Shown here: piece by piece, positions 17,399 through 25,812 of the stretch | Numbering within the stretch: position 1 is the stretch's first letter | Layout: each line of letters begins with the position of its first letter | The notes under the pieces: model-generated | Told to the model about the DNA's origin: nothing | The model's input: only the letters and a program-made list of their open reading frames with translations | Database searches by the model: none | NCBI RefSeq assembly: GCF_004364285.1 | Contig: NZ_SOBE01000006.1 | Coordinates: 1 to 64,000, forward strand | Reading direction: 5' to 3' | Origin: Frigoribacterium sp. PhB116 | Lineage (GTDB): Bacteria; Actinomycetota; Actinomycetes; Actinomycetales; Microbacteriaceae | DNA: 64,000 bases | Position numbers and translations under genes: made by a program

Positions 17399-18130
17399 AT
17401 GCAGCTGCACACGACCACCACCGGCGACGGCGAGCGGCACGTGGGGCTGGTGCACGGGCTGGGCGCCGACGGCGAGACGTGGCGGCCGCTCGTCGACCGG
17501 ATGCTCGAGACGGGCCGGTACACGGTGACGACGGTCGACCTGCGGGGCCACGGGCACAGCGGCCGGGCCGCGTCGTACGGCCTCGACGAGTTCGCGACGG
17601 ACCTGGTCGAGGCCCTGCCGACGGGCCTGCACAGCGTGGTCGGGCACTCGCTCGGCGGCGCCGTGCTCGTCCGGGCGGTCGCGCGGCTGCAGCCGCTCCG
17701 GGCGATCTACCTCGACCCGGGCTTCCACCTGGCGCTGCCGACCAGCGGCCTCGCCGGGCGGCTTTTCTGGGCCGTGCCGCCGCTGACGCTGGCCGTGGCA
17801 GGCCTCGCGCAGGCACGCACGACCAAGGCGGTGCGCGCGAGCTACGACGCGGCGACGGTCGCGCTGCTCGACGACGCCCGCGAGCGGTTCGACACGAGGA
17901 TGGCGATCGGGGTGTTCCGTGACGTGGCGCACGCGCCGATCGAGGTGGCGCCTCCTGCGGTGCCCTCGGTCGTCGTGCTCTCGGACGACAGCCCGGCCGT
18001 GCTGCCCGAGCCCGTCGCCCGCTCGCTCGAGGGCGTCGGCTGGGAGCTGCGCCGCCTGCCCGGCGTGCACCACGACATGCACCTCGAGGCGCCCGACCGC
18101 GTGTTCGAGCTCGTCGCCGACGTGCTCTAG
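17399..18130 (+). CDS. Alpha/beta hydrolase
   Basis: 243 residues. The first strand opens with the oxyanion segment LVHGLGADGETWRP, the nucleophile elbow is VVGHSLGGAVL, and the C-terminal base is the His in LPGVHHDMHLEAP. Compact lid region (about 105-165). It follows the MFS gene by 79 bp in the same direction and could be co-transcribed. A paralogous fold, but not a close copy of the hydrolase at 12917-13804. Substrate unknown. Confidence 0.88.
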   Translation: MQLHTTTTGDGERHVGLVHGLGADGETWRPLVDRMLETGRYTVTTVDLRGHGHSGRAASYGLDEFATDLVEALPTGLHSVVGHSLGGAVLVRAVARLQPLRAIYLDPGFHLALPTSGLAGRLFWAVPPLTLAVAGLAQARTTKAVRASYDAATVALLDDARERFDTRMAIGVFRDVAHAPIEVAPPAVPSVVVLSDDSPAVLPEPVARSLEGVGWELRRLPGVHHDMHLEAPDRVFELVADVL

Positions 18131-18140
18131 CGCGCCTCCC

Positions 18141-18213
18141 TCGAGTTGCGAGCCGCGAGTCGCCCCGGATCGTCACGTGGCCGGGCCGGAGGCGACCGTT
18201 CGGGGCAACTCGT
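18141..18213. repeat. Family B 3'-end palindrome, copy 1 (diverged)
   Basis: The right arm TTCGGGGCAACTCG (18199-18212) matches family B exactly; the left side carries CGAGTTGC and, nested, GAGTCGCCCCGGATCG. It lies between convergent stop codons (18130 and 18225), almost filling the gap. Confidence 0.7.
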
Positions 18214-18224
18214 GCGGCTGCGCC

Positions 18225-18890
18225 TCAGCCGAAGGGCAGCGGAGACGTGATGTCGGTCTGCGCGAGCACGACGGCCGCGGCGACGGCCACCACCCCGAGC
18301 AGCCCGCCCCGCCACCACCGCTCGCTGAGCAGGTACCCCGCAGAGGCGAGCGCGCCCGCCCCGGCCACGACGCTGAGCGCGACCGAGACGAACACCTGCG
18401 CGACGGACTGCGTCTCCGGGTCGCCCGTGAACGCCGTGACGACGACGCACACGAGCATGATCAGGACGAAGAGACCTCCGAACACTGCGCCGATCCCGAC
18501 GATCCCGAAGAGCAGCTCCGAGGTCGGCTCCCACCGGATCAGCCGCTGCTGCCGGGGCGACCCGAGGTGCTCGGTCGTCTCCGGGGGCAGCCCGCCCGAC
18601 AGGGCGAGGTAGTCGCGCACCTCCTCCTCCGTCTCGAACTGCAGCAGCGACCGGCGCAGCGCGTGACGCTCACGGGCGTCGAGCGAGGCGAGGTCGTGGG
18701 CGCCCCACCGGGCCGCCTGGTCGGGGTTGCCGGCCCGGCGGTAGAACTCCGAGAGGGCGTCGCGGTAGGCCCGCTCGTCCGGGTGGCGACGGGCGTGGAC
18801 CAGCAGCGAGTCCCACGCGGCCCGGTGCTCGCCGTCGTCGAAGCGCGCGCGGGCGGCGTCGACGATCTCGCGGGTCGTGCGGGTGGGCAT
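18225..18890 (-). CDS. Membrane protein with N-terminal TPR-like helices (DUF6584-like)
   Basis: 221 residues. The N-terminal half is helical with a TPR-like rhythm (ARFDDGEHRAAWDSLLVHAR, then DALSEFYRRAGNPDQAARWG) and residues on amino-acid order such as RHALRRSLLQFETEEEVRDY. Three or four hydrophobic segments fill the second half (about 130-215). The layout resembles Streptomyces proteins labelled DUF6584; I recognise it only loosely. GGAG precedes the ATG at 18890. Divergent from a small leaderless gene. Role unknown. Confidence 0.75.
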   Translation of the reverse strand: MPTRTTREIVDAARARFDDGEHRAAWDSLLVHARRHPDERAYRDALSEFYRRAGNPDQAARWGAHDLASLDARERHALRRSLLQFETEEEVRDYLALSGGLPPETTEHLGSPRQQRLIRWEPTSELLFGIVGIGAVFGGLFVLIMLVCVVVTAFTGDPETQSVAQVFVSVALSVVAGAGALASAGYLLSERWWRGGLLGVVAVAAAVVLAQTDITSPLPFG

Positions 18891-18947
18891 GCGGGACTCC
18901 GGGGAAAGGGGTCGGGAGGCGGACCTCGTCACGATAGCGTCGCCTCC

Positions 18948-19208
18948 GTGGATCGACGGCCTCATGACGCAGGGAGCGATCCCGCGCACGCCAGGGTCAC
19001 ACCCGACGTGCCCGCGCACGACGGGCCGATGCACGAGGGGCCGAGGCACCTCGGCCGTCCGCTCAGCCGACGTGAGCGACGAGAGGCGGAGGACGCCCGT
19101 GCCCGAGGAGGCGCCCCGCGCCGGTTCCCCCGCCTGCACCGCTGGCTGCAGCGCTGGGTCGCCCACCCCGTGGCCGTGTTCCTCGACGCCCTCGGCAACG
19201 CCTTCTGA
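18948..19208 (+). CDS. Small basic protein of unknown function
   Basis: 86 residues if started at the GTG at 18948, which sits 7 nt after a -10-like TAGCGT (18935-18940), suggesting a leaderless mRNA; the alternative ATG at 19029 would give 59 residues. The middle is strongly basic (SRRERREAEDARARGG) and the C-terminus is an amphipathic/hydrophobic segment (WLQRWVAHPVAVFLDALG), perhaps a membrane-associated helix. No family recognised. Codon bias is ordinary for the window, which is the main support for it being real. Confidence 0.5.
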   Translation: MDRRPHDAGSDPAHARVTPDVPAHDGPMHEGPRHLGRPLSRRERREAEDARARGGAPRRFPRLHRWLQRWVAHPVAVFLDALGNAF

Positions 19209-19369
19209 CCGAGCCCCCTCCTCGACGAGGCCCGTTCACAGCCGCCTCTTACCGAATCCCTGAGGTTCTGTTAGGTTCCGGCATGGGGCTAGCCCCCTCT
19301 TCGTTCCTGGCGCTGGGCCTCGACGGACATGCAACGACGCACGTATCCACCTCGAGAGAAAGAACGCCC
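19209..19369 (+). promoter_or_regulatory. Promoter/leader of the LAYTG surface protein
   Basis: Relatively AT-rich. A possible -35 TTACCG (about 19248) and -10 TTAGGT (about 19270) are 16 nt apart. The leader contains the perfect palindrome GGGGCTAGCCCC at 19284-19295, which could form a small hairpin. The assignment is weak. Confidence 0.35.
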
Positions 19370-20971
19370 TTGCGCTCATCAGCCAGAAGGGGCCTCGTCG
19401 CTGCGCCGACGGCCCTCGCACTCGCCCTCGGAGGTGTCCTGCTCGCCGCAGGGCCCGCCTCCGCGGCCGCCCCCGTGACGATCACGTCGCCGGCGCCCGG
19501 CTCCACCTACGACAACTCGGCCGGCCTGCCTCAGGTCGTGCCGATCACGGGCACCGGCCTGCCGACCACCGACGACCTCGTGCTCACCTACGACATCGGC
19601 ACCGGCACCCCCGCTCAGGCCCTGTTCAGCGGCACGACGCACAACGACGACGGCTCGTTCTTCGTGAACGCCAACTTCGGACAGCTGCCCCCGGGTGAGA
19701 CGACGGTCCTGGCGACCGTCGCGGGCGCGGATGCGCAGTCGGGCCTCGCCGACCCCGAGGTGACCCCGCTGGCCTACACCTTCGAGCTTGCCGTCGCGCC
19801 GAACCCGGCATCCCCCTTCACCGTGACCTACCCCGGCACGGGCACGGTCGTCGACACGACCACGCCCGTCTTCACCGGAACGGCGCAGCCCGGCAGCACG
19901 GTCACGGTGACGTACAGCAACAAGAACCTCGGCAACTCCACCGCCGGCACCGGCATCGCCGACCTCGCCGGCAACTACTCGATCCCGACGACGTTCCTCG
20001 ACCTCGCACCGGGCTCGCTCGGCACGGGTGCGAACGTCACCCAGTCGAACCCCGACGCTCAGGTCGGACGCCTCTCGGTGAACTTCACGTTCGCCCAGGC
20101 GCCCGTGCCCGCGATCGCCCCGACGATCACGGCGACGCCCGACGAGGTGACCGTCGACGAGGCGACCACCACCGGTGTCGCGATCGCTGCCACCGGCTTC
20201 AGCCCTGGCGAGGAGATCACCACCGTCGTGACCGACTCCGAGGGCGCCGTCGTCGAGCTCGCCGACCGTGCGCTGAACTACTACGCGGACGACACCGTTG
20301 GCGCCTACGCCGACACGGTCGTCTTCGCCGACGACGTGCTCGCCGACGACTACACGATCACGCTGACCGGCGTCCGCTCGGGCATCGTCCAGGCCGTCGA
20401 CGTCACCGTCGCCGACGAGGTCGTCCTGCTCACGCCCACCCCGGTGATCACCAGCCCCACGGAGGGGCAGGTCGTCACAGGCGGCACCGTCACGATCTCG
20501 GGCACCGGCCCCGTCGGCACGGGCATCGTCCTGACCGTCGCCGACTCGTCGTTCCTCGACGGGACAGTCACCGAGACCCCCGCCGCGGGCCGCTTCTACA
20601 TCACCGACCTCGCCGACCCGATCCTTGTCGACGACGCGGGCAACTGGACCGTCTCCGTCGAGCTGCTCCCCGGTGAGTACGTGACCCAGGCGATCGCTGC
20701 CGAGCTGAACGCAGACGGCTCCGTGAACGAGACCGGAGGTGTGTCCGAGCCTTCGAACGTCGTCGCCTTCTCGCTCGTCGCGGCCCCGGCCGCTGTGGTA
20801 CCTCCCGGCGTGACGCCGGCGGCTCCCGTCGCCCGTCCGGCAGGTCTCGCCTACACCGGGTCCGAGGCGTCGCAGGGCGTCGTCGGCGCCGCGCTGCTGC
20901 TCCTCCTCGGCGGAGGGCTGCTCGTCGCCGCCCGTCGCCGCCGTGCGCTGACCGTCGACTCGGCCGAGTAG
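19370..20971 (+). CDS. Cell-wall-anchored surface protein with LAYTG sorting signal
   Basis: 533 residues. The N-terminal signal peptide (RRGLVAAPTALALALGG to ASAAAP) leads into Thr/Val-rich Ig-like beta repeats: segments beginning VTITSPAPGSTYDN, FTVTYPGTGTVVDTT and PTPVITSPTEGQVVTGG. The C-terminus is RPAGLAYTGSEA, a hydrophobic span (VVGAALLLLLGGG) and RRRR: the LAxTG signal of actinobacterial class E sortases. The TTG at 19370 is chosen because the signal peptide starts there and AGAAAG precedes it; an ATG 87 nt upstream would give an odd head. Likely an adhesin or structural wall protein. Confidence 0.85.
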   Translation: MRSSARRGLVAAPTALALALGGVLLAAGPASAAAPVTITSPAPGSTYDNSAGLPQVVPITGTGLPTTDDLVLTYDIGTGTPAQALFSGTTHNDDGSFFVNANFGQLPPGETTVLATVAGADAQSGLADPEVTPLAYTFELAVAPNPASPFTVTYPGTGTVVDTTTPVFTGTAQPGSTVTVTYSNKNLGNSTAGTGIADLAGNYSIPTTFLDLAPGSLGTGANVTQSNPDAQVGRLSVNFTFAQAPVPAIAPTITATPDEVTVDEATTTGVAIAATGFSPGEEITTVVTDSEGAVVELADRALNYYADDTVGAYADTVVFADDVLADDYTITLTGVRSGIVQAVDVTVADEVVLLTPTPVITSPTEGQVVTGGTVTISGTGPVGTGIVLTVADSSFLDGTVTETPAAGRFYITDLADPILVDDAGNWTVSVELLPGEYVTQAIAAELNADGSVNETGGVSEPSNVVAFSLVAAPAAVVPPGVTPAAPVARPAGLAYTGSEASQGVVGAALLLLLGGGLLVAARRRRALTVDSAE

Positions 20972-21271
20972 CACCGCACCGCACCACCGCACCTCAGCTG
21001 CACCTCAGCTGCACCTCGCCCGCCCCGGGCGGCACCACGGACTTCCGTGGTCGTCGGCCGGGGCGGGCGTCGCTCTGGCTGGCGCGGCATGCCCCCTGGA
21101 CGCGGGCGAGTTCGTCGTCCGCGGGCTGTGGCGACGGCCCGCTCGCGACGAACAGGCCCGTGGTCGGCGGGTCAGACGAGCCGAGGAGGCAGGCGAGCAG
21201 ACGAGGCAGTTCGGATGACTTCCGCAGGTCCTCCCGGGGGTCTGCACATCGGGGGCCAGCACGATGTGCTC
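20972..21271. other. 300-bp spacer holding a terminator; no gene seen
   Basis: Begins with two copies of CACCTCAGCTG (about 20990-21013), then the nested hairpin at 21017-21069. The remaining 200 bp are unique; an in-frame ATG at about 21213 preceded by GAGG could be an alternative, 19-codon-longer start of the next gene. Confidence 0.5.
21017..21069 (+). terminator. Nested hairpin terminator after the LAYTG gene
   Basis: Outer arms 21017-21028 (CGCCCGCCCCGG) and 21058-21069 are perfect complements and enclose a second hairpin CCACGG-ACTT-CCGTGG (21035-21050). It lies 46 bp after the stop. Confidence 0.65.
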
Positions 21272-22321
21272 ATGCCCGACTTCAAGCGCCTCCTGGGCGC
21301 CGCCGCGAAAGCGCTCGGCGACTCGAACTCCTCCTCGTCCTCCTCCCGCAACGGCCAGCCGCCGCGACCGGGCGCCGGCTCCGGGTCCAGCTCAGGTTCC
21401 GGCACCGACTGGCGTGACCTCGTCCGCACGGCGGCCGACAAGCTGACCCGCGACGGCCACCAGCAGCAGCAGGGCGACCAGCGAGGAGGCGGCCCGCAGC
21501 AGGGGCAGGCTGGCTACGGCCAGCAGGGGCAGGCCTACGACCAGCAGGGCCGGCAGGGCGACGGCCAGCAGCGGCAGAGCCAGCAGGGCGGCTACGACGG
21601 GCGTCGGCAGGGTGAGCAGCAGCGCCCGGCCCAGCAGCACGGCGCGTCCGGCGCTCCCCGCGCGACCGAGGCCGACCGCGTCGCCCTCGGCAAGTACGAC
21701 TACCTCCTCCGCACGGCCGAGCCCGAGCAGCTCGAGCAGGTGCACCGCGACGCGTTCGCCCGCCTGACCCCGCAGCAGCGCGAGCTCGTCCAAGCACGCC
21801 TCACGGAGGAGCTCCCCGCGCACGAGCAGCCCCGCAGCGGCAGCACCGACGACCTCGCCCGGGCCGCCACCCGCGGCGAGACCGTGCACCCCGGGCTCAT
21901 GCAGCGCGTCTTCGGCGGCCACGGACGCCCCGGACAGGACTCGGGCGGCACCGCCACCGGCGCCCGTCAGGGCTCCGGCGCAGGGAAGTTCGCTGCAGGA
22001 GCTGCCGCCGGCGCGGGAGTCGCCGCACTCGGCGGCCTCGCACTCGCGGTCGCTGGCGGTGCCGCCGTCAGCAGCGTCGCGGGCCCGCTCCTCTCGGGAG
22101 CGCTCGCGAACGGCGTCGACTTCGGCGGCCTCGCCGAGAACTTCGGGCTCGAGGGCATCGCCGGGCTCTCCGAGGGCCTCGGCGGCCTGACCGAGGGCGT
22201 CGACGGCATCGCACAGGGCGGCGAGGAGTACCTCACCGGCCTCGGCGAGCAGGTCGGCGGCCTCGGCGAGGGCTTCCAGATCCCCGGGCTGGGCGACCTC
22301 GGCGGTCTCTTCGACCGCTAG
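21272..22321 (+). CDS. Low-complexity Gln-rich protein with Gly/Ala-rich hydrophobic tail
   Basis: 349 residues, no family recognised. The order is: a short helical head (MPDFKRLLGAAAKALG), a Ser-rich patch, a Gln/Gly-rich disordered block (about 58-125, many QQGQ units), a structured helical core (KYDYLLRTAEPEQLEQVHRD then FARLTPQQRELVQARL), a linker, then a Gly/Ala hydrophobic helix (AAGAGVAALGGLALAVAGG) and a final stretch of GLxxGLGG repeats. The core resembles a domain seen in actinobacterial proteins often mis-called cation-transporting ATPases. Start uncertain: an upstream ATG near 21213 has a better ribosome site. PEBP gene follows. Confidence 0.7.
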   Translation: MPDFKRLLGAAAKALGDSNSSSSSSRNGQPPRPGAGSGSSSGSGTDWRDLVRTAADKLTRDGHQQQQGDQRGGGPQQGQAGYGQQGQAYDQQGRQGDGQQRQSQQGGYDGRRQGEQQRPAQQHGASGAPRATEADRVALGKYDYLLRTAEPEQLEQVHRDAFARLTPQQRELVQARLTEELPAHEQPRSGSTDDLARAATRGETVHPGLMQRVFGGHGRPGQDSGGTATGARQGSGAGKFAAGAAAGAGVAALGGLALAVAGGAAVSSVAGPLLSGALANGVDFGGLAENFGLEGIAGLSEGLGGLTEGVDGIAQGGEEYLTGLGEQVGGLGEGFQIPGLGDLGGLFDR

Positions 22322-22369
22322 CGCGCCTCCTGCGGCACCACACCTGCCCGCACCCGCGGGCCCCGCTCA

Positions 22370-22412
22370 GACCCTCGTGCGCGCACGGGGGTCTGCGCGG
22401 TTTCCGAGGGTG
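22370..22412. repeat. Family C 3'-end palindrome, copy 2 (short)
   Basis: Outer arms ACCCTCG (22371-22377) and CGAGGGT (22406-22412) enclose TGCGCGCA and TGCGCGGTTTC, matching the family C core (CGCGCGCAC / GTGCGCGGTTCCGAGGGG). It is about 50 bp after the stop of the Gln-rich protein gene. Confidence 0.6.
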
Positions 22413-22466
22413 CCGGAGCATGATCCCCCAGGAGGCGCCACCCGGCCGCCCCAGGAAAGGACCGTC

Positions 22467-23018
22467 ATGAGCGACACCACCGGAAACGACCCCTTCGCCC
22501 GCCTCCCCGAGGTGCCGAGCTTCACCGTCACGAGCGCCACCGTCGAGGACGGCGCCCCCTTCGCGCAGCAGCAGTACTCCGGGGCCTTCGGCGTCCCCGG
22601 CGGCCAGGACGTGTCGCCGCAGCTCTCGTGGTCGGGTGCCCCTGAGGGCACCAAGAGCTACGCCGTCACCGTCTACGACCCCGACGCCCCCACGCAGTCG
22701 GGCTTCTGGCACTGGGCCGTCGCGAACATCCCGGCGTCCGTGACCGACCTGCCCGAGGGCGCCGGCGACGCGACCGGCGCGCAGCTCCCCGAGGGGGCGT
22801 ACCAGTTGCCGAACGACTCGCGGGCTCCCTCGTTCATCGGTGCCGCACCTCCTGCGGGCCACGGCCAGCACCGCTACTTCGTGACGGTGCACGCGCTCGA
22901 CGTCGAGGACATCGAGGTGCCCGCCGACGGGACGCCCGCGTTCCTCAACTTCACGATCGCGTCGCACATCCTCGCGCGCGCCACGCTCGTCGCGACCGGC
23001 GAGATCCCCGCCGAGTAG
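22467..23018 (+). CDS. YbhB/YbcL family PEBP-like protein
   Basis: 183 residues, phosphatidylethanolamine-binding-protein fold of the YbhB/YbcL (Raf-kinase-inhibitor-like) type. Signatures are QDVSPQLSWSGAPEGTKSY, the ligand-pocket motif YDPDAPTQSGFWHWAVANI and the GHGQHRYFVTVHALD strand. Cytoplasmic, no signal peptide. A clear GGAAAGGA site lies before the ATG at 22467. Bacterial members bind small anionic ligands; no defined pathway. Standing alone between two repeat-bearing spacers. Confidence 0.92.
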   Translation: MSDTTGNDPFARLPEVPSFTVTSATVEDGAPFAQQQYSGAFGVPGGQDVSPQLSWSGAPEGTKSYAVTVYDPDAPTQSGFWHWAVANIPASVTDLPEGAGDATGAQLPEGAYQLPNDSRAPSFIGAAPPAGHGQHRYFVTVHALDVEDIEVPADGTPAFLNFTIASHILARATLVATGEIPAE

Positions 23019-23043
23019 CCGGCCCAGGAGGCGGCAGCGGCAC

Positions 23044-23098
23044 GGGTTGCCCCGAACTGCTGCTCCCGACTCACGGGGGCAGCAGTTCGGGGCGACTC
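23044..23098. repeat. Family B 3'-end palindrome, copy 2
   Basis: Arms 23044-23063 and 23079-23098 pair at 18 of 20 positions around a 15-nt loop. The core is TTGCCCCGAACTGCTGC. It begins 26 bp after the PEBP stop codon. Confidence 0.85.
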
Positions 23099-23139
23099 GC
23101 CGTCGCCACCTGCCGCGTGTGCCGGGGCTAGGGCGGCCT

Positions 23140-23190
23140 CGGCAACATGTGCTTTCACTGTGGAGTCACATCATGGTGAAGCTAGTCTGA
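23140..23190 (+). promoter_or_regulatory. Candidate promoter/operator of the flavin monooxygenase gene
   Basis: An AT-richer island with two interleaved inverted repeats: TTCAC (23154) / GTGAA (23176) and ATGTG (23147) / CACAT (23167). A -10-like TAGTCT is at 23183-23188. It is a plausible binding site for the MarR protein encoded downstream. Confidence 0.45.
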
Positions 23191-23232
23191 CGTCATGCAG
23201 CCGAGATCGGCCGCTCCACGGAAGGCTCCACG

Positions 23233-24459
23233 ATGACCACACCCCCCTCCTCCCCGGCCGCGCGCCCCCGCGTCCTCGTCACCGGAGCGAGCATCGCCGG
23301 CCCGGCACTCGCCTGGGGCCTCGCGAAGTCCGGCTTCGACGTCGTGCTGCTCGAGCGCTCCGCCGAGCCCCGCGAGACCGGCCAGAACATCGACGTCCGC
23401 GGGCTCGGTCGCGAGATCCTGACCCGGATGGGCGTCGAGGAGGCGGTGCTCGCGAACCTGACCGGCGAGGACGGCACGCGCTTCGTCGACGAGTCCGGCC
23501 GCCCCTACGCCGTGTTCCCGCGAGAGGAGGGGCAGGACGGCCCGACCGCCGAGGTCGAGATCCTGCGCGGGCGGCTCGCGGGCATCCTCGCGGACCTCGT
23601 CCCGGCCGACGTCGAGCGCCGCTTCGGCGACTTCGTCGTGGGGGCCGAGCAGGACGCGACGGGCGTCGACGCCACCTTCGACAGCGGCGCCGAGGAGCGT
23701 TTCGACCTGTTCCTGGTGGCCGAGGGGCGCAGCTCGCGCACCCGCCGCCTCCTCTTCGCGGACGAGACCGAGCTGCGCGACTTCGGCGTCAGCATCACGT
23801 ACGGCACGATCGACCGCCGGCCCGGCGACGTCGACTCCTGGGACTGGTTCACCGCGGCCCGCGGCCGCGTCGCGTCGGTGCGGCCCGACAACCTCGGCAC
23901 GATCAGGGCGTGCATGTCGTTCGAGTCCGAGCCGATGGGCTTCGAGGGGCTCCCGGTGGAGGCGCAGCTGCAGCTGCTGAGGGAGCGCTTCCGAGGTGCG
24001 GGCTGGCAGACCGAGCGCATCCTCGACGGCTTCGACGCCCGTCCGGACGAGTTCTACACGCAGCGGATGGAGCAGGTCGTCATGTCGACCTGGAGCCGGG
24101 GCCGCATCGCGCTCGTCGGCGACGCCGCCTGGGGCTCGGGCCCGACGGGCATGGGCACGACGCTGTCGCTGGTCGGTGCGCACATCCTCGTCGGCGAGCT
24201 CGCCGCGAGCCCGGATCGCCCGGCGCATGCCTTCGCCCGGTACGAACGGCAGATGCGTCGCTACGCCGACAGCGCGCAAGGGCTGCCGCGCGGCGGGGCG
24301 AAGCTGATGCACCCGTCGTCGGGCGCCGGGGTGAAGGCGATCCAGACGATGCACCGCGTCACCGCGTCGCGGCCGGTCCGGAAGTTCTTCCAGGCGAACC
24401 TGCTCACGAGCGAGAAGCACGTGTCGGTGCTGGCCGAGTACCCGCAGCTGCGTGCCTGA
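23233..24459 (+). CDS. FAD-dependent monooxygenase (PHBH/TetX-like class A)
   Basis: 408 residues. The N-terminal FAD Rossmann motif is VTGASIAGPALAWGLAKSGF with LLERS; the DG-type motif appears as DLFLVAEGRSSRTRR; the GD motif is GRIALVGDAAWGSGPTGMG. It hydroxylates an aromatic or polyketide-like compound using NAD(P)H and O2; TetX/RifMo-like detoxification is possible but not demonstrated. GGAAGG precedes the ATG. The MarR regulator gene follows after 64 nt, a usual arrangement for an inducible detoxification unit. Confidence 0.88.
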   Translation: MTTPPSSPAARPRVLVTGASIAGPALAWGLAKSGFDVVLLERSAEPRETGQNIDVRGLGREILTRMGVEEAVLANLTGEDGTRFVDESGRPYAVFPREEGQDGPTAEVEILRGRLAGILADLVPADVERRFGDFVVGAEQDATGVDATFDSGAEERFDLFLVAEGRSSRTRRLLFADETELRDFGVSITYGTIDRRPGDVDSWDWFTAARGRVASVRPDNLGTIRACMSFESEPMGFEGLPVEAQLQLLRERFRGAGWQTERILDGFDARPDEFYTQRMEQVVMSTWSRGRIALVGDAAWGSGPTGMGTTLSLVGAHILVGELAASPDRPAHAFARYERQMRRYADSAQGLPRGGAKLMHPSSGAGVKAIQTMHRVTASRPVRKFFQANLLTSEKHVSVLAEYPQLRA

Positions 24460-24523
24460 GGCCGGCGACCCAGGGCCCGATGCGGGGACGATCGCGACGA
24501 CGTCTCGATGGGAGGATCGACCC

Positions 24524-25036
24524 ATGACGACGCCGACGCCGCCCCCGCCGACGCCGAGGACGCAGGTGCTCGAGGCCCTGCGGCACTACGCCGTGACCTA
24601 CCAGGAGTCGGCCCACCAGCTCGCCCGCTGGATGGAGCTGCCGACCGTCGACGGCACGGCCCTCGGCGAGGTGATCTGGGCCGAGCGCGAGGACGCGCCG
24701 CTCACGCCGGCGAAGCTCTCGAGCAGGATCGGCCTGACCTCGGGCGCGACGACCGCCCTGCTCAACCGGCTCGAGGCCCAGGGCCTGGTCGCCCGCAGCC
24801 GCGAGAGCACCGACCGCCGTGTCGTGACGCTGCGGGCGACCGAGCAGGCGCACGAGCGCATCGAGCCGTTCCTTCGCCGGGGCGGTGCCGCCCTCGAGGC
24901 GGCCCTGGACGACTACGACGACGAGGCGCTGGAGGCGGTGCGCGCGTTCCTGACGCGGCTCGCCGCGGTGCTGCCGGGCGCCTCCGACGCGTCGCCGCCG
25001 CCGCCCGCGGACGAATCGCCGACCACCGCCTCCTGA
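24524..25036 (+). CDS. MarR family transcriptional regulator
   Basis: 170 residues. The winged helix-turn-helix shows LTPAKLSSRIGLTSGATT then LLNRLEAQGLVARSRESTDR and the wing RRVVTLRATEQA. A Pro-rich tail closes the protein. GGAGGATCG lies 7 nt before the ATG. It is encoded directly after the monooxygenase and is likely its repressor, releasing DNA when an aromatic ligand binds. Confidence 0.9.
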   Translation: MTTPTPPPPTPRTQVLEALRHYAVTYQESAHQLARWMELPTVDGTALGEVIWAEREDAPLTPAKLSSRIGLTSGATTALLNRLEAQGLVARSRESTDRRVVTLRATEQAHERIEPFLRRGGAALEAALDDYDDEALEAVRAFLTRLAAVLPGASDASPPPPADESPTTAS

Positions 25037-25099
25037 GGGACCGCCGCCTCCTCGAGCCCCTCCGTCTCTCGGCGGCCCTCCGCCTCCCGGACGACGTCT

Positions 25100-25162
25100 C
25101 GACGAGTTGCCCCGAACAGCTGCCTCCGAGCGAGCGAGGCCGCACGTCGGGGCAACTCGTCG
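25100..25162. repeat. Family B 3'-end palindrome, copy 3 (perfect 16-bp outer arms)
   Basis: Arms 25100-25115 (CGACGAGTTGCCCCGA) and 25147-25162 are perfect complements with a 31-nt interior. It follows the MarR gene and ends 35 bp before the next start codon. Confidence 0.88.
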
Positions 25163-25197
25163 TCGACGCGGCGCGGGCGCCGTGCCAGGGTGCAGGG

Positions 25198-25734
25198 ATG
25201 ACCTCCCCGCAGGCGCTCTCGGAGACCGATCGCCGGCTCGTCGCCGCGTGGGCGGCCGACTGCGCGGAGCGCGTCCTGCCCCTCTTCGAGCAGGAGGCGC
25301 CCGCCGACGACCGCCCTCGCGACGGCATCACGCGCACCCGCGCCTTCGCCCGCGGAGAGCTCGACGCCGTCGGCGAGATCCGTCGCCGCTTCGTCGCCGG
25401 TCGTGCCGCACAGGCCGTGACCTCGCCCGCGGCCAGGGCCGCCGCGTGGTCGGCAGGGCAAGCGTCGGGCGTCGCGCACATGGGCGCGCACGCCCTGGGC
25501 GCCGCGGCCTACGCCGTGAAGGCCGTCACCCTGGCCGCCCCCGACGACGACGGGACCGCAGGAGGCGCGGCCGAGATCACCTGGCAGCTGCGGCACCTGA
25601 GCCCGCCGGTCCGCAGGGCTCTCGCGCGCCTCCCCCTGCTCGGAGAGGACAGCTCGGGCCCGCTCGGCACCGGCCTGCTCGCGTCGGGCACGCTCGGCGA
25701 CGCGATCCGCACGCTCCAGGGGGGCCTGCGCTAG
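25198..25734 (+). CDS. Imm-5-like putative immunity protein
   Basis: 178 residues, all-helical. The opening LSETDRRLVAAWAADCAERV, then LPLFEQEAPADDRPRDGI and TRAFARGEL, match the Imm-5-like domain found in many actinobacterial proteins. In polymorphic toxin systems Imm-5 proteins neutralise a partner toxin, but orphan copies are common and their role is unclear. No toxin gene is nearby. The helix-rich centre AAWSAGQASGVAHMGAHALG is well conserved in the family. No clear Shine-Dalgarno precedes the ATG. Confidence 0.75.
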   Translation: MTSPQALSETDRRLVAAWAADCAERVLPLFEQEAPADDRPRDGITRTRAFARGELDAVGEIRRRFVAGRAAQAVTSPAARAAAWSAGQASGVAHMGAHALGAAAYAVKAVTLAAPDDDGTAGGAAEITWQLRHLSPPVRRALARLPLLGEDSSGPLGTGLLASGTLGDAIRTLQGGLR

Positions 25735-25749
25735 CCGCCCGCGCCTCCC

Positions 25750-25812
25750 CTCGCGCTCGCACTCGCGCTCGCACTCGCACTCGCACTCGCACTCGCACTC
25801 GCACTCGCACTC
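25750..25812. repeat. Tandem hexamer array CTCGCA/CTCGCG
   Basis: About ten CTCGC(A/G) units run uninterrupted from the Imm-5-like gene's 3' spacer straight into a family B palindrome. Probably strain-variable in length. Confidence 0.9.

Noticed and set aside
15898-17523. Minus-strand open frame opposite the MFS gene, continuous with the PucR-type gene
   Set aside because: The translation is Gly/Arg/His-rich with no domain; the MFS frame has 12 clear membrane segments, and a good ribosome site marks the regulator start at 15774.
25750-25812. CRISPR-like array
   Set aside because: The unit is a 6-bp simple repeat without spacers; no cas gene is present anywhere in the window.
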